Shown: positions 28,526 through 36,720 of the stretch, piece after piece | How positions within the stretch are numbered: the first letter of the stretch is position 1 | Layout: each line of letters opens with the position of its first letter | Origin: Bremerella sp. JC817 | GTDB taxonomy: Bacteria > Planctomycetota > Planctomycetia > Pirellulales > Pirellulaceae | NCBI RefSeq assembly: GCF_040718835.1 | Contig: NZ_JBFEFG010000274.1 | Span: forward strand, 558,001 to 622,000 | DNA: 64,000 nt | Direction: 5' to 3' | Program-made: the position numbers and the translations under genes | The notes under the pieces: generated by a model | Database searches by the model: none | The model's input: only the letters and a program-made list of their open reading frames with translations | What the model was told of the DNA's origin: nothing

Positions 28526-28831
28526 CTACTCCGACGAGAGATTTTCGCCGGCGATTTCCAGATGAACGTTATCGAACTCTTCAGCCGCTTCCATCAGTAC
28601 ACCTAGCAGCTTATACGATCGCTGCACGAACCATATGTTTTCCGTCTGCCAGCGATGTGGCCAGACAATGCAAACCGGCTGATCGAGATCCCCCAGGCAA
28701 TCCCACAGCCCGTCGAGCGTTCTGCCGTAGTAATCCGGAAAGCCCAGGGCCTCTTTCAGAAACGTGTGGATCGCTTCGACCGAGTTCAACGTGTCAGGCA
28801 CGATCACGCGTGGAAGGTTCGTGCCGCTCAT
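28526..28831 (-). CDS. Barstar-family ribonuclease inhibitor
   Basis: A 101-residue protein: LNSVEAIHTFLKEALGFPDYYGRTLDGLWDCL is the barstar helix-loop-helix that plugs barnase. Aligned with barstar at a constant offset of five, it keeps Tyr34, Asp40 (barstar Asp35), Trp43, Asp44 (Asp39) and Cys45, and Glu81 fits barstar Glu76. These are the main contacts that block the nuclease active site. The gene overlaps the end of the barnase gene (ATGA, 28828-28831), so nuclease and inhibitor are co-translated, with the nuclease first. It should protect the cytoplasm. Confidence 0.92.
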   Translation of the reverse strand: MSGTNLPRVIVPDTLNSVEAIHTFLKEALGFPDYYGRTLDGLWDCLGDLDQPVCIVWPHRWQTENIWFVQRSYKLLGVLMEAAEEFDNVHLEIAGENLSSE

Positions 28832-29391
28832 GGTTTGGTCTTCACTTCCTGGAAGCTTTTGTAGTGGTCGCGCGTGACGAAGATCAAACCGTCATTCGAG
28901 TAGACCAGGCGTTCGGCACCGCGATGCCCACCGTCGTAACCAAGGTCTGCCTCGTAGTACTTTCGACCCGGGGCATCAGGCAGTTCTTTTTCGCGGTTCA
29001 TGAACCGATCGCCCCCGATGCTTTTGCCTGGGGCTACCTCGCGCAGGTTGCCATCCGAGGCATTCCAACCCAAGTCACGAGCCTGGCTCTTGGTAACGAA
29101 CGAATCAGGAAGCGTTCCCTTTTGCATGATGTGCCGCACGATCGCGACTTCGTCCGGACCACGTAAGATTCCCCGGTTCCACTCGGACAGCGAATCTTCT
29201 GCGGAAGGTGCCTTCTCGTTGGTCGGCTTGGCAGCTGGTAGATCGACCACGACACCCGACGGTGAATTGACATTCTCGCGAGCCGGCCGGGCCCCTTGCT
29301 TCTCTCCGTTGATCCACTCGATCAGCGAACCGATCCCGGTAACCGCCAGGACCACGATCAACAAGACAATACGCAACTGTATCCGAGACAT
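28828..29391 (-). CDS. Membrane-anchored or secreted barnase-type guanyl-specific ribonuclease
   Basis: A 187-residue protein. Residues 7-25 are a hydrophobic signal or anchor (RIVLLIVVLAVTGIGSLI), then a 60-residue linker, then the barnase domain from about 93. With an offset of 74 from barnase numbering, every catalytic residue is kept: Lys101 (Lys27), Arg133 (Arg59), Glu147 (Glu73, general base), Arg157 and Arg161 (Arg83, Arg87), and His176 (His102, general acid). So this is expected to be an active RNase that cleaves RNA at guanosines. The overlapping downstream gene is its inhibitor. Confidence 0.93.
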   Translation of the reverse strand: MSRIQLRIVLLIVVLAVTGIGSLIEWINGEKQGARPARENVNSPSGVVVDLPAAKPTNEKAPSAEDSLSEWNRGILRGPDEVAIVRHIMQKGTLPDSFVTKSQARDLGWNASDGNLREVAPGKSIGGDRFMNREKELPDAPGRKYYEADLGYDGGHRGAERLVYSNDGLIFVTRDHYKSFQEVKTKP

Positions 29392-29502
29392 CGAAAGCCC
29401 TTTGTGCGGGAAGAGGTGGTTTGCTGTATGAAACCATGCACGCGCGAGCGGCTCAAGGGTAGAAGCCTACTCGGTTAGAGGGGCAGTTACGTTGCCGGCA
29501 GA

Positions 29503-29682
29503 TTAGTAGCCGGAATTGCCGTACGACCCGAGCTGCTGGTTGTAATGATACTCCCTTTCGGCCCGTGTCTCTCCGCCGCCGGAATAGTGGCTGCCGAACG
29601 CGCCAAACAGCATGTCCGACACGGCACAGCCAGAGCAGGTCATGAGCAGAGCCAGACCGGCAACGATCATCAATCGTTTCAT
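29503..29682 (-). CDS. Small lipoprotein
   Basis: 59 residues, MKRLMIVAGLALLMTCSGC then AVSDMLFGAFGSHYSGGG... with lipobox CSGC, so Cys19 is lipidated. AGGA lies 8 bases before the ATG at 29682; a longer frame reaching 29901 has no site and reads as non-coding. The mature tail is Gly/Ser/Tyr-rich and polar. It lies upstream of the barnase gene on the same strand, 111 bases apart, so a link is possible but unproven. Confidence 0.65.
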   Translation of the reverse strand: MKRLMIVAGLALLMTCSGCAVSDMLFGAFGSHYSGGGETRAEREYHYNQQLGSYGNSGY

Positions 29683-30007
29683 CTTGGTTTCCTTGAGCTC
29701 AAACGGCGGATCGCGACTCGCTGGGACCAGCGAATGATTTGCCACGTTACGATTCTCATCGACGCCAGATGGGGGATATGTACATGGGATATCAGAATGC
29801 CACAAGGGAATTTCGATCTGAGGCATAGCTAGCAAGGTAGAAAGCCTGGAAATGCTGATGAAAGTGCAGCATTCCCCGCCGAAGGTGATATCAGGCGGCA
29901 CTCCGATTGCACTATACGCAGTCGCCTTGCTCAGTTCTCATTCCGGTCATGGTTGGCCTGAAACAAGCCCTCGATTTCTCTGACAACAATCACGGTAACT
30001 AACGTTT
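29683..30007. other. Divergent promoter region, lipoprotein gene versus bestrophin-like gene
   Basis: 325 bases between outward-facing starts at 29682 and 30008. I see no gene in it. Promoters for both flanking genes should lie here, but no clear consensus was found by eye. Confidence 0.4.
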
Positions 30008-30964
30008 ATGATCGTAAGTCGAAGCCTCAACTGGCGCCAGGTCTTGTTCTACAGCTGGAAGAGCATGCTTTATTTCTTCGCGTTGTCAGTGCTGGTATAC
30101 GTGCTGCATCACGAATTCGATATGTCGTCCCTCTCGGTTCCTTTCAACGCGGTGGCCGTGTTGGGCACGGCCTTGGCCATCTTCCTCGGTTTTAAGAACA
30201 ACAGTGCGTACGACCGTTGGTGGGAAGCGCGTAAGATTTGGGGCTTGCTGGTGAACTACAGCCGAGCGTGGGGGCGTGAAGTGCTCACCCTCAGCCTGGA
30301 CGAGAGTCATTCCGATAACCCAGAACTGAAAACATGGCAACGCCAGCTCGTCTATCGGCATATTGCCTTCGTCCATTCCCTCCGAGTTTTTCTGCGTAAG
30401 CGGCACGAGTACAACGAGATTGGCGAGCAGTGGATCCAAACGACCAACGACTATGACGACATTCGTCCCTTTCTGCCGTGCGAAGAAGCGAACGACGTGC
30501 TCGCCAAAAACAATCCCCCCAACTACCTCCTCATGATCCAGGGACGCGAACTGCAAGAGGCCTATCAGCGTGGGTGGCTTTCCGATTATCGCTTCGTCCA
30601 GTTGAACAACACGCTGACCGAGTTCAACAACCATCAAGGGAAGAGCGAGCGCATCAAGAACACGCCGTTCCCCCGTGCCTATAGCTATTACTCGCGGATC
30701 TTCGTCTACCTGCATGGTACGCTCGTCCCATTCGCGTTTATCGAAGACCTTGGCATGTTCAACATTCCACTGGCGATGGTCATCAATTTCATCTTCCTCA
30801 GCCTCGATCAGATCGGTGAACGAACGGAAGATCCTTTCGAGAACCGCCCTGGCGATACACCACTAACCTCGATCAGCGTCACCATTGAAGGCAACCTGAA
30901 AGAGATGCTCGACGAGAAGAACCTGCCGGCGAAGCAGCCGCCCATTGGCGGCGTGGTGCTGTAG
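30008..30964 (+). CDS. Bestrophin-like membrane channel (UPF0187)
   Basis: A 318-residue protein. It begins MIVSRSLNWRQVLFYSWKSMLYFFALSVLVYVL and contains FNAVAVLGTALAIFLGFKNNSAYDRWWEARKIWGLLVNYSR, the signature of the bestrophin/UPF0187 family (SYDRWWEGRK-like). A further hydrophobic pair lies at the C-terminus (LPFAFIEDLGMFNIPLAMVINFIFL region). Bacterial members form pentameric ion channels, Na+-selective or anion-selective. The ion here is unknown. It is a single plus-strand gene; the CSD gene follows 114 bases on. Confidence 0.87.
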   Translation: MIVSRSLNWRQVLFYSWKSMLYFFALSVLVYVLHHEFDMSSLSVPFNAVAVLGTALAIFLGFKNNSAYDRWWEARKIWGLLVNYSRAWGREVLTLSLDESHSDNPELKTWQRQLVYRHIAFVHSLRVFLRKRHEYNEIGEQWIQTTNDYDDIRPFLPCEEANDVLAKNNPPNYLLMIQGRELQEAYQRGWLSDYRFVQLNNTLTEFNNHQGKSERIKNTPFPRAYSYYSRIFVYLHGTLVPFAFIEDLGMFNIPLAMVINFIFLSLDQIGERTEDPFENRPGDTPLTSISVTIEGNLKEMLDEKNLPAKQPPIGGVVL

Positions 30965-31078
30965 CAAGCCGGTGGGCGGTCTCGCTCATCAATCGAATCA
31001 GCGTTACGCTGATCACCCTATCGAACACCGAACGATCGCAGCCGCGATCTGACAAAGCTCTTTTTGAAAAGCCATTAC

Positions 31079-31720
31079 ATGCGAACCGAGGGAAAAATAA
31101 CACGCTGGGACGATATACGTGGTTTTGGGTTTATCTCTTGGCAAGGCGAAGAAGACTCTGTCTTCGTCCATATCAAAGAGTTCTCAGGATCGTCGCGACG
31201 GCCAGCAGTCGGGGACATGGTCACGTACGAGCTTGCCAACGGCGACAACGGAAAATCGCGGGCCGAGAACGTTCGATTCTCCGACGAGAAGGAACCGGTT
31301 CGGAAATCCTCCTCCAGCCGAAGCAAGTTGGGCGGAACTTCGGTGGCCGCGGCGTTGCTGTTCGTTGGCTTCCTGATCGGGGCAGCCTTCTTCCATCGCA
31401 TCTCGTGGCTGGTCGTCGCCGCGTGCGGCGTGATGAGCATCGCGACGTTTCTCGTTTACAGCTTCGATAAGCTCTCAGCCAAGCTCGACAAACGACGCAT
31501 TCCGGAAGCGACGCTGCACCTGATGGGCCTTCTCGGCGGTTGGCCAGGCGCCTTGTACGCCCAACGGCTGGTGCGGCACAAATCGAGTAAGAAGAAATTC
31601 CTCTTCACGTTTTGGATCACGGTCTTTCTGAACATTGCCGTGATTGGCTATCTCGTCTGGAGCGGCGAGTCAGGTTTCGTCAATCAAATGCTCGACAAAC
31701 TCTGGCCGAATATGCTTTGA
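31079..31720 (+). CDS. Cold-shock domain plus DUF1294 membrane protein
   Basis: A 213-residue protein. Residues 1-65 are a cold-shock domain with RNP1 (GFGFISW) and RNP2 (SVFVHI), which binds single-stranded RNA or DNA. A short linker follows, and then DUF1294: two or three transmembrane helices around VAAALLFVGFLIGAAFF, WLVVAACGVMSIATFLVYSFDK and FWITVFLNIAVIGYLVW, with a GGWPGALYAQRLVRHKSSKKKF motif. This fusion is common in bacteria, and its role is unknown. I start at the ATG at 31079; TTG at 31064 is possible. Confidence 0.85.
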   Translation: MRTEGKITRWDDIRGFGFISWQGEEDSVFVHIKEFSGSSRRPAVGDMVTYELANGDNGKSRAENVRFSDEKEPVRKSSSSRSKLGGTSVAAALLFVGFLIGAAFFHRISWLVVAACGVMSIATFLVYSFDKLSAKLDKRRIPEATLHLMGLLGGWPGALYAQRLVRHKSSKKKFLFTFWITVFLNIAVIGYLVWSGESGFVNQMLDKLWPNML

Positions 31721-31747
31721 TGCCCTCAGCACGTCTCCGCTTTGAAC

Positions 31748-32311
31748 CTAGACCATCACCACTTCCACACTGTGTCGTTGCAACAGCGCGACAAGGCTCT
31801 CCCAAAACGAAACCCGTTTCAGATCGAAGCGTTCCGCCCAGGCCTCGGTGATCGGCTCACCTTCTGCGACTCGGCGAAGGAATTGGATGGCTTCCTCCGG
31901 ATTGGTCTCCGGGAGCCGGCCCGATTCCACTAGGTCGGAAATCTCCGGCAGCCCTTCCGCAAAGTCGGTCACCGCCGTGTATCGAAACCAGGCCTGCCAA
32001 TCGAGCGATTCGGCGAGCGTCTGCCCATCGGTCACGGTTAGCTTGAACGGGGCACAGACTCCACCAATCCCGCCTGAAAGACAATCGTCCAGCGAATCGA
32101 GGCACGCCCCGTAATAGCCGAAGGTCGGCTCCAGCCGTTGCCCCAACTCGAGATAGACCGCAGCGACATCGACCAGCCGAGAACCGTCGAGCCGGAACGC
32201 TTGCCCTTCCCCAGGCAGGCTTGCCAATGGTCCTTCGGCCGCAGCCCTCGCGGCGCGTCGCTGCCGAAGTTCTAGCACCCGCTGCTGGAGTGTTGTGGAT
32301 TCGATGTTCAT
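31748..32311 (-). CDS. Second barstar-fold protein, no nuclease partner next to it
   Basis: A 187-residue protein. Residues 38-80 read LDGSRLVDVAAVYLELGQRLEPTFGYYGACLDSLDDCLSGG, the barstar fold: DG..L.D.......L......YYG..LD.L.DCL. Asp72 and Asp76 fit the contact residues Asp35 and Asp39, and Cys77 fits Cys40. Trp38 is replaced by Asp75. An extended insertion (residues about 100-165) precedes the final FWESLVALLQRHSVEVVMV helix and strand. It may inhibit another RNase or be a solitary barstar. I start at the ATG at 32311; the site is weak. It converges with the CSD gene, 27 bases apart. Confidence 0.72.
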   Translation of the reverse strand: MNIESTTLQQRVLELRQRRAARAAAEGPLASLPGEGQAFRLDGSRLVDVAAVYLELGQRLEPTFGYYGACLDSLDDCLSGGIGGVCAPFKLTVTDGQTLAESLDWQAWFRYTAVTDFAEGLPEISDLVESGRLPETNPEEAIQFLRRVAEGEPITEAWAERFDLKRVSFWESLVALLQRHSVEVVMV

Positions 32312-32599
32312 CGCAATGGTTCGCTGGTAGAAGGGCTCTCTGGCATCAATCGTAACAACGCCGGAGCATCGCGGCATCGTCTTGCCCGGAAGACACGTAG
32401 GCGCGAACGAGGTTCCCGTTCTTGTAGTAAGACATGCGGGATGATGTTGAGGCAACGACCTTATCGAGATTGGCCGCCGTTTCCGGCTCTGGGCGGATTG
32501 AATCGTCAGGCGAAACCACTTAGGGTGTGGCACTGATCGAACGTGGTTGATCTTTGACCGCGTCTCTTGTCCGCTGTTCCTTTTGGCTTGTCTGGATTC

Positions 32600-33079
32600 A
32601 TGAACGAAGCTTCTCCTTCGGCCGATACCGAAACGCCGAGTGCCCCCAAGCGAGTTTTTCATTTCTGGCGATGCTTCTGGCTGGCCTTTCTGGTCGTGTC
32701 GCTGGCATTTGCGTGGTACAGCTTTTATGTGCCGCCGAATGACATTGTCTGGGCGAAAGATCACAACGCCGCCCAGCAACAAGCGGCCGAGAGCGGCAAG
32801 CCCATGATCCTCTACTTCACCGGCACCTGGTGCGTTCCCTGTCGGATCATGAAACGCCAGGTCTGGGCCGACGAAGAAGTCACCGCCCTGGTCAACGCGA
32901 ACTTCATCCCCGTCGCGATCGACGTCGACGCCCCCGAGAACGCCGACATCATGACCCAATACCAGGTAACCGGCCCGCCGGTAACGATCGTCACCGACCC
33001 AGCAGGCAAAGCCTTAAAGTGGAAAGCAGGCGGGGTTGGGAAGGCTGAGTTCTTGGAGCTGCTGGACGGGGTTAAGTAG
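32600..33079 (+). CDS. Thioredoxin-fold protein with a membrane anchor
   Basis: A 159-residue protein with one transmembrane helix (FWLAFLVVSLAFAWYSFYV) after a 35-residue cytoplasmic N-terminus, so the catalytic part lies outside. The redox motif TGTWCVPCR (CxxC) and PPVTIVTDPAGK (cis-Pro) are present, as in thiol-disulfide proteins related to the C-terminal domain of DsbD. Start ATG 32600 (MNEASPSADTE). Likely role is reduction or formation of disulfides in the periplasm. It diverges from the barstar-like gene. Confidence 0.82.
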   Translation: MNEASPSADTETPSAPKRVFHFWRCFWLAFLVVSLAFAWYSFYVPPNDIVWAKDHNAAQQQAAESGKPMILYFTGTWCVPCRIMKRQVWADEEVTALVNANFIPVAIDVDAPENADIMTQYQVTGPPVTIVTDPAGKALKWKAGGVGKAEFLELLDGVK

Positions 33080-33561
33080 GGAGTTTTCGTACGTCCTTCC
33101 AAGAGCCTCATTCCAACCTCTTTGAGCGCTTCGCGCTAATGCGATTTTCCGCGTATTCTCCGACAAAGACCTTTCCCCCCTCGGCCAACCCCTAGCCAGC
33201 AAGGCCTCGCGTTGACAGTCCAACAAATGGGAATTCCTGGCTACCGTGTAGATCATTTGGATGACTGGGTACGCAGAAAAAACTCCCACAGGAGATGCTT
33301 GCTATACGCTTGGATTACCCGAGATGGGAGTGGATTTCGCAAAATGATCCCGTGTTGGTAGGGCTAATTTACAGAAGCCCCTGAGCAATACCTAGTTTTG
33401 CGATTAATTTTCTGAACAAACGTTTATGCTCCACTGTTGAGGGATTTTCTCACTGGAAACCCGCTGAAACCCTTTATTTGCTCGCTTCCCCCGCCGATCC
33501 TCAGTGCATACTATTGTGTCAACGCAAGTTATTACAGCAGTAGCTACACAGGAGCGTCCCG
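33080..33561. other. 482-base intergenic region before the toxin-antitoxin pair
   Basis: A reverse-strand frame at 33014-33289 overlaps the thioredoxin gene and has no ribosome site, so it is rejected. The region is more AT-rich than the neighbours (ATTAATTTTCTGAACAAACG near 33402-33421) and may mark the left edge of foreign DNA. It should contain the toxin-antitoxin promoter, which I could not pin down. Confidence 0.4.
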
Positions 33562-33786
33562 ATGACGACAATCAAAATTCGAGAGATCGGCAATTCCTTG
33601 GGCGTGGTTCTTCCCAAGGAACTGATTGCGCGCTTGCGGGTCTCGAAGGGGGATCAGCTCTTTGTTCAGGAAACGGCCGATGGCATTCGCTTAACGGCTT
33701 ACGATCCTGAGTTCCAAAAGCAAATGGAAATTGCCGAGATGGTAATGCGCGAAGATCGCGACGCCCTTAGGGCACTGTCGAAGTGA
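33562..33786 (+). CDS. AbrB/MazE-type antitoxin
   Basis: A 74-residue protein: MTTIKIREIGNSLGVVLPKELIARLRVSKGDQLFV is the swapped-hairpin AbrB/SpoVT DNA-binding domain (IG.S.GV.LPK...... G....). The C-terminal half (EFQKQMEIAEMVMREDRDALRALSK) is helical and should bind and neutralise the toxin. AGGAG lies 8 bases before the ATG. The toxin gene follows with a one-base overlap, so the pair forms one operon that such antitoxins usually autorepress. Confidence 0.88.
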   Translation: MTTIKIREIGNSLGVVLPKELIARLRVSKGDQLFVQETADGIRLTAYDPEFQKQMEIAEMVMREDRDALRALSK

Positions 33787-34178
33787 TGGAACCGAAGTGG
33801 ATCCGACTAGACGTTGTTATCTCAATCCATGATGCGCAGCTTGCAGAACATGGAGGGTTAGATGGTCTGCGGGATCGCAACGGACTGGAGTCCGCACTTG
33901 CCAGTCCCAAAAATCTCTTGGCATACGGAGATCCGAAACCTGATATTGCTGAGTTAGCGGCTCAGTACGCATTTGCCATCGCCCGCAATCAGGTATTCGT
34001 TGACGGCAACAAGAGAACCGCTCTGGTCGTTTACAGAACCTTTCTTCTCTTGAACGGTCAGAACCTGATCGCAACCAATGAAGAAAAATACCACACGATC
34101 ATGCAACTCTCCGAAGGCCAGCTTACGGTCGATCAAATGGCAGATTGGATCCGCTCGCATCTAGCAGATCCGGCCTGA
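33786..34178 (+). CDS. Doc/Fic-type death-on-curing toxin with a variant active site
   Basis: A 130-residue Fic-fold protein. The Fic motif reads NQVFVDGNKRTA around residues 68-79: the DGNKRT part (phosphate-binding) is intact, but the position of the catalytic His in HxFx(D/E)GNKR is Gln69 here. In Doc this His is needed to phosphorylate EF-Tu, so activity may be altered. The rest of the fold (RDRNGLESALASPKNLL, AAQYAFAIARNQ) is normal for the family. I use ATG 33786; GTG 33783 would also work. Partner of the antitoxin above. Confidence 0.82.
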   Translation: MEPKWIRLDVVISIHDAQLAEHGGLDGLRDRNGLESALASPKNLLAYGDPKPDIAELAAQYAFAIARNQVFVDGNKRTALVVYRTFLLLNGQNLIATNEEKYHTIMQLSEGQLTVDQMADWIRSHLADPA

Positions 34179-34297
34179 CCACAAATTCCGGTCGGACAGA
34201 ATTTAATGAACGGGAGCCGCAAGGCCGGGCGTTTTCAAATGGACAATCATGCGGCGCAGTGATTGCGAACGTTAATACTCCCAAATTTGGAGACATC

Positions 34298-34588
34298 ATG
34301 GATAAAACTGAAAGAATGCTCCTCGAAAACGTTCTAAACGCTCTCGACCGTCTATTTGACCATGAGACCCAAGTCTGCGATTTATGCGACCTTTTGATTG
34401 CCACAAGTGCTGCTTTGTCAAATTCAGATCATACCGCCAAGTTAGAAGAAGCAGCGTCCGAAACAGATACTTTGCGGCGTTCATCGCTGTCGCGTGAAAA
34501 GCAAAGAGATCAGGCGCTGGTCGAAACGGATGAGCTTAGAAAATATCTCTCCGATGTCTTGTACAAAGACTCGCCACTAAAGATCTGA
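34298..34588 (+). CDS. Small hypothetical protein between toxin and integrase
   Basis: A 96-residue protein starting MDKTERMLLENVLNALDRLF, with GGAG 6 bases upstream. It is acidic and helical, with a coiled-coil-like C-terminal half (KLEEAASETDTLRRSSLSREKQRDQALVETDEL). No signal or membrane segment, and no family recognised. It lies 119 bases after the toxin and 19 bases before the integrase start on the same strand, so it is probably cargo of the mobile element. Confidence 0.55.
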   Translation: MDKTERMLLENVLNALDRLFDHETQVCDLCDLLIATSAALSNSDHTAKLEEAASETDTLRRSSLSREKQRDQALVETDELRKYLSDVLYKDSPLKI

Positions 34589-34607
34589 TAACAGCCGTAA
34601 GAATCTC

Positions 34608-35696
34608 GTGCTGCGCTGGGTCGATCCCGAGTCTGGACGAGAAACACAACAGTCCGCCAAGACAGCCAACCGAAAGGCGGCGGAACGCCTGGCAGGGGAA
34701 CTTGAAGCCGATCTTCGCAAAGGTCGGTACGAGGCTCCCAGCCGCCTAAGCTGGGAAGTCTTTCGCGAACGATTCGAGCAAGAGAAACTCGCAATCCTGG
34801 CACCTGGTTCGATGGATGCCTATTCCGCCAGCTTGAATGTGATGCAGCGTTACTTGAATCCGGCCAAGGTCAGCGACCTAACCGCGTCTCGGATCAGCTA
34901 CTACCAGGCTCAGTTGATCAAAGATGGCAAACGGCCAGCAACGGTAGCCCGGCATCTTCGGCATTTGAAGTCGGTGCTTAACTGGGGCAAGGACGTTGGG
35001 CATATCCATCGCGTTCCCAAGATCAAGATCCCGAAGCAACTCAAAGGGGCCAAGCTCATGCGTGGGCGGCCTCTGACAGATGAGGAATTCCAACGAATGC
35101 GGGATGCCGTTCCCCAAGTAGTCGGCGACGACCTGGCAGAAGGCTGGAAGTATTTCCTTGAGGGATTGTGGTGGTCAGGCCTTCGCGTCAGTGAGGCAAT
35201 TGATCTCTACTGGGATCGGCGGGACCGGCTGTCCGTCGACTTCAGCGGGGAATATCCGATGTTTCGGATTCTGGCAGAGTTCGAGAAGGGAAAGCGGGAT
35301 CGTATTTTGCCGATGGCCCCGGAGTTTGCCAAGTTCCTAGAACGAACACCGACGGGTGAACGAATTGGGAAGATCTTTGAGCCAGCAGGACCTGGCGTCG
35401 AGCGGCAGCGGACGCACTACTCCAAGATTGGCACTTTGATCGGAAAAGCCGCAGGAATCGCTGTCGAAAAAGATCCCGAGAGTGGCAAGGAGAGATATGC
35501 CGGACTACATGATCTTCGGTGATCATTTGGCGAGCGTTGGGCTCAAAGACTTCTTCCGCAACAATTGATGGAATTGACGAGGCATGAGGCGATAGAAACA
35601 ACATTAAAATTCTACGTCGGAGCAAATGCCACGAGAACTGCTCAATCACTTTGGCCTTGCGTGGTGTCCCCGTCGGATTCCGAAGGATCGTTGTGA
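34608..35696 (+). pseudogene. Tyrosine-type site-specific integrase interrupted by an in-frame stop
   Basis: The reading frame gives a phage-type integrase: an N-terminal DNA-binding stretch (TANRKAAERLAGEL), a SAM-like core-binding domain (SMDAYSASLNVMQRYL), and a catalytic domain with the first catalytic Arg (LRVSEAIDLY). After LHDLR (HxxR box) comes TGA at 35520-35522. In the same frame the downstream DNA reads SFGERWAQRLL...LTRHEAIETTLKFYVGANA, the rest of the domain with the tyrosine nucleophile in LKFYVG, ending at a TGA at 35694. The intact protein would read HDLRRSFGERW, so a single CGA to TGA change explains it. The N-terminus also looks short, and GTG 34608 lacks a clear ribosome site. 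Confidence 0.88.
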
Positions 35697-36499
35697 TTCA
35701 TCGTGTGTTGCTCGATCTGTAGAGTTTGGGATGATTCCCCGCCGTCGTCGAGCATCAGGTGCACCTGACTCGGGAGCAATTCGATCCGTGACATGGTGCG
35801 CTGATCAAGCACTGCCAAAAGCGACTCATGTTGTAGTTGTTGCTGAAGCTGATCTCTTTCGTGATCAATCTGATCGATGGTTTTTTCCCAAGCAGAGACA
35901 GCAGGCCCCAGTCCAGGAACGACTTTTAGGTATTCGACGGAAAAGTTTTTCACGTATCGCGCCAAGAACGATGTCTGAGTGATCGCGACAAAGGAGCCAT
36001 TTTGATTGCCACGCACAACGTCGAGTAGGCGTTGTAAGGCGTTTAACGCAGTAACACTTTCGATTTTTCCAGACCGAATCAATACTTCTGTTTGCTCAAT
36101 CAAAGTTTGAAACAACTCGGGCAGATTACCTTCCTGCAATAGTCGTTGGAAAACTTGATCAAAACTAACATTGCTTGCGTCAACTGATGCACGGATCGGC
36201 TTAATATCTGGATGGTGCTTCAAGATCGTTTGAAAGAGTGCTTTTCCCGATGCTGTATTGCGTGAAGAAGCGTAATGACTCGCGGCATTCATGATCGGCA
36301 AAATCCAAGTCGGACGATCTTTCGCATCGAGAATATCGAAGATGTCCTGGGCAGCTTTCGCGAGTTCTGTAGCTTGGGCGGCCCGCTGCCCGGGTGTCTT
36401 CGTGGAATCGGCAAATACAACTATTAACGCATCGAGTTGCTGGCGAAAATTTTCAATGCGATTTGCTAGTGATCTGTTAAACGCGTCTGGACTAACCAC
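35642..36499 (-). CDS. Uncharacterised 285-residue protein, likely mobile-element cargo
   Basis: A soluble, mostly helical protein without signal peptide. The start is GTG 36499 (M-V-S-P-D-A-F); its site is weak. The middle is helix-rich (LAKAAQDIFDILDAKDRP, LFQTLIEQTEVLIRSGKI) and the C-terminus is polar and acidic (NDPSESDGDTTQGQSD). It overlaps the last 55 bases of the broken integrase frame on the opposite strand. No family recognised. Its base composition is less GC-rich than the flanking genes, and its place between integrase and tRNA suggests foreign origin. Confidence 0.6.
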   Translation of the reverse strand: MVSPDAFNRSLANRIENFRQQLDALIVVFADSTKTPGQRAAQATELAKAAQDIFDILDAKDRPTWILPIMNAASHYASSRNTASGKALFQTILKHHPDIKPIRASVDASNVSFDQVFQRLLQEGNLPELFQTLIEQTEVLIRSGKIESVTALNALQRLLDVVRGNQNGSFVAITQTSFLARYVKNFSVEYLKVVPGLGPAVSAWEKTIDQIDHERDQLQQQLQHESLLAVLDQRTMSRIELLPSQVHLMLDDGGESSQTLQIEQHTMNHNDPSESDGDTTQGQSD

Positions 36500-36544
36500 A
36501 GCATCTACTTAAAAAGACACGAGAAGGCTTGCTGACTTGACGCA

Positions 36545-36564
36545 GGTGACACTTTTGGTGACAC
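36545..36564. repeat. Short direct repeat between tRNA-Leu and the element cargo
   Basis: GGTGACAC at 36545-36552 and again at 36557-36564, separated by TTTT. It lies 73 bases from the tRNA 3' end, the usual place for integrase arm-type sites or an attachment flank. That role is an inference. I did not find a copy of the tRNA 3' end to the left. Confidence 0.35.
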
Positions 36565-36636
36565 CTCGAAATTGAGAGATCCCCTGCCTACGTGTGGCAG
36601 GTGCACAAGTATAGCGAAGAACGCTAGTTAGAAAAG

Positions 36637-36720
<84 letters not shown>

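Noticed and set aside
33014..33289. Reverse-strand frame upstream of the toxin-antitoxin pair
   Set aside because: It overlaps the thioredoxin-like gene, has no ribosome site, and shows no family resemblance.
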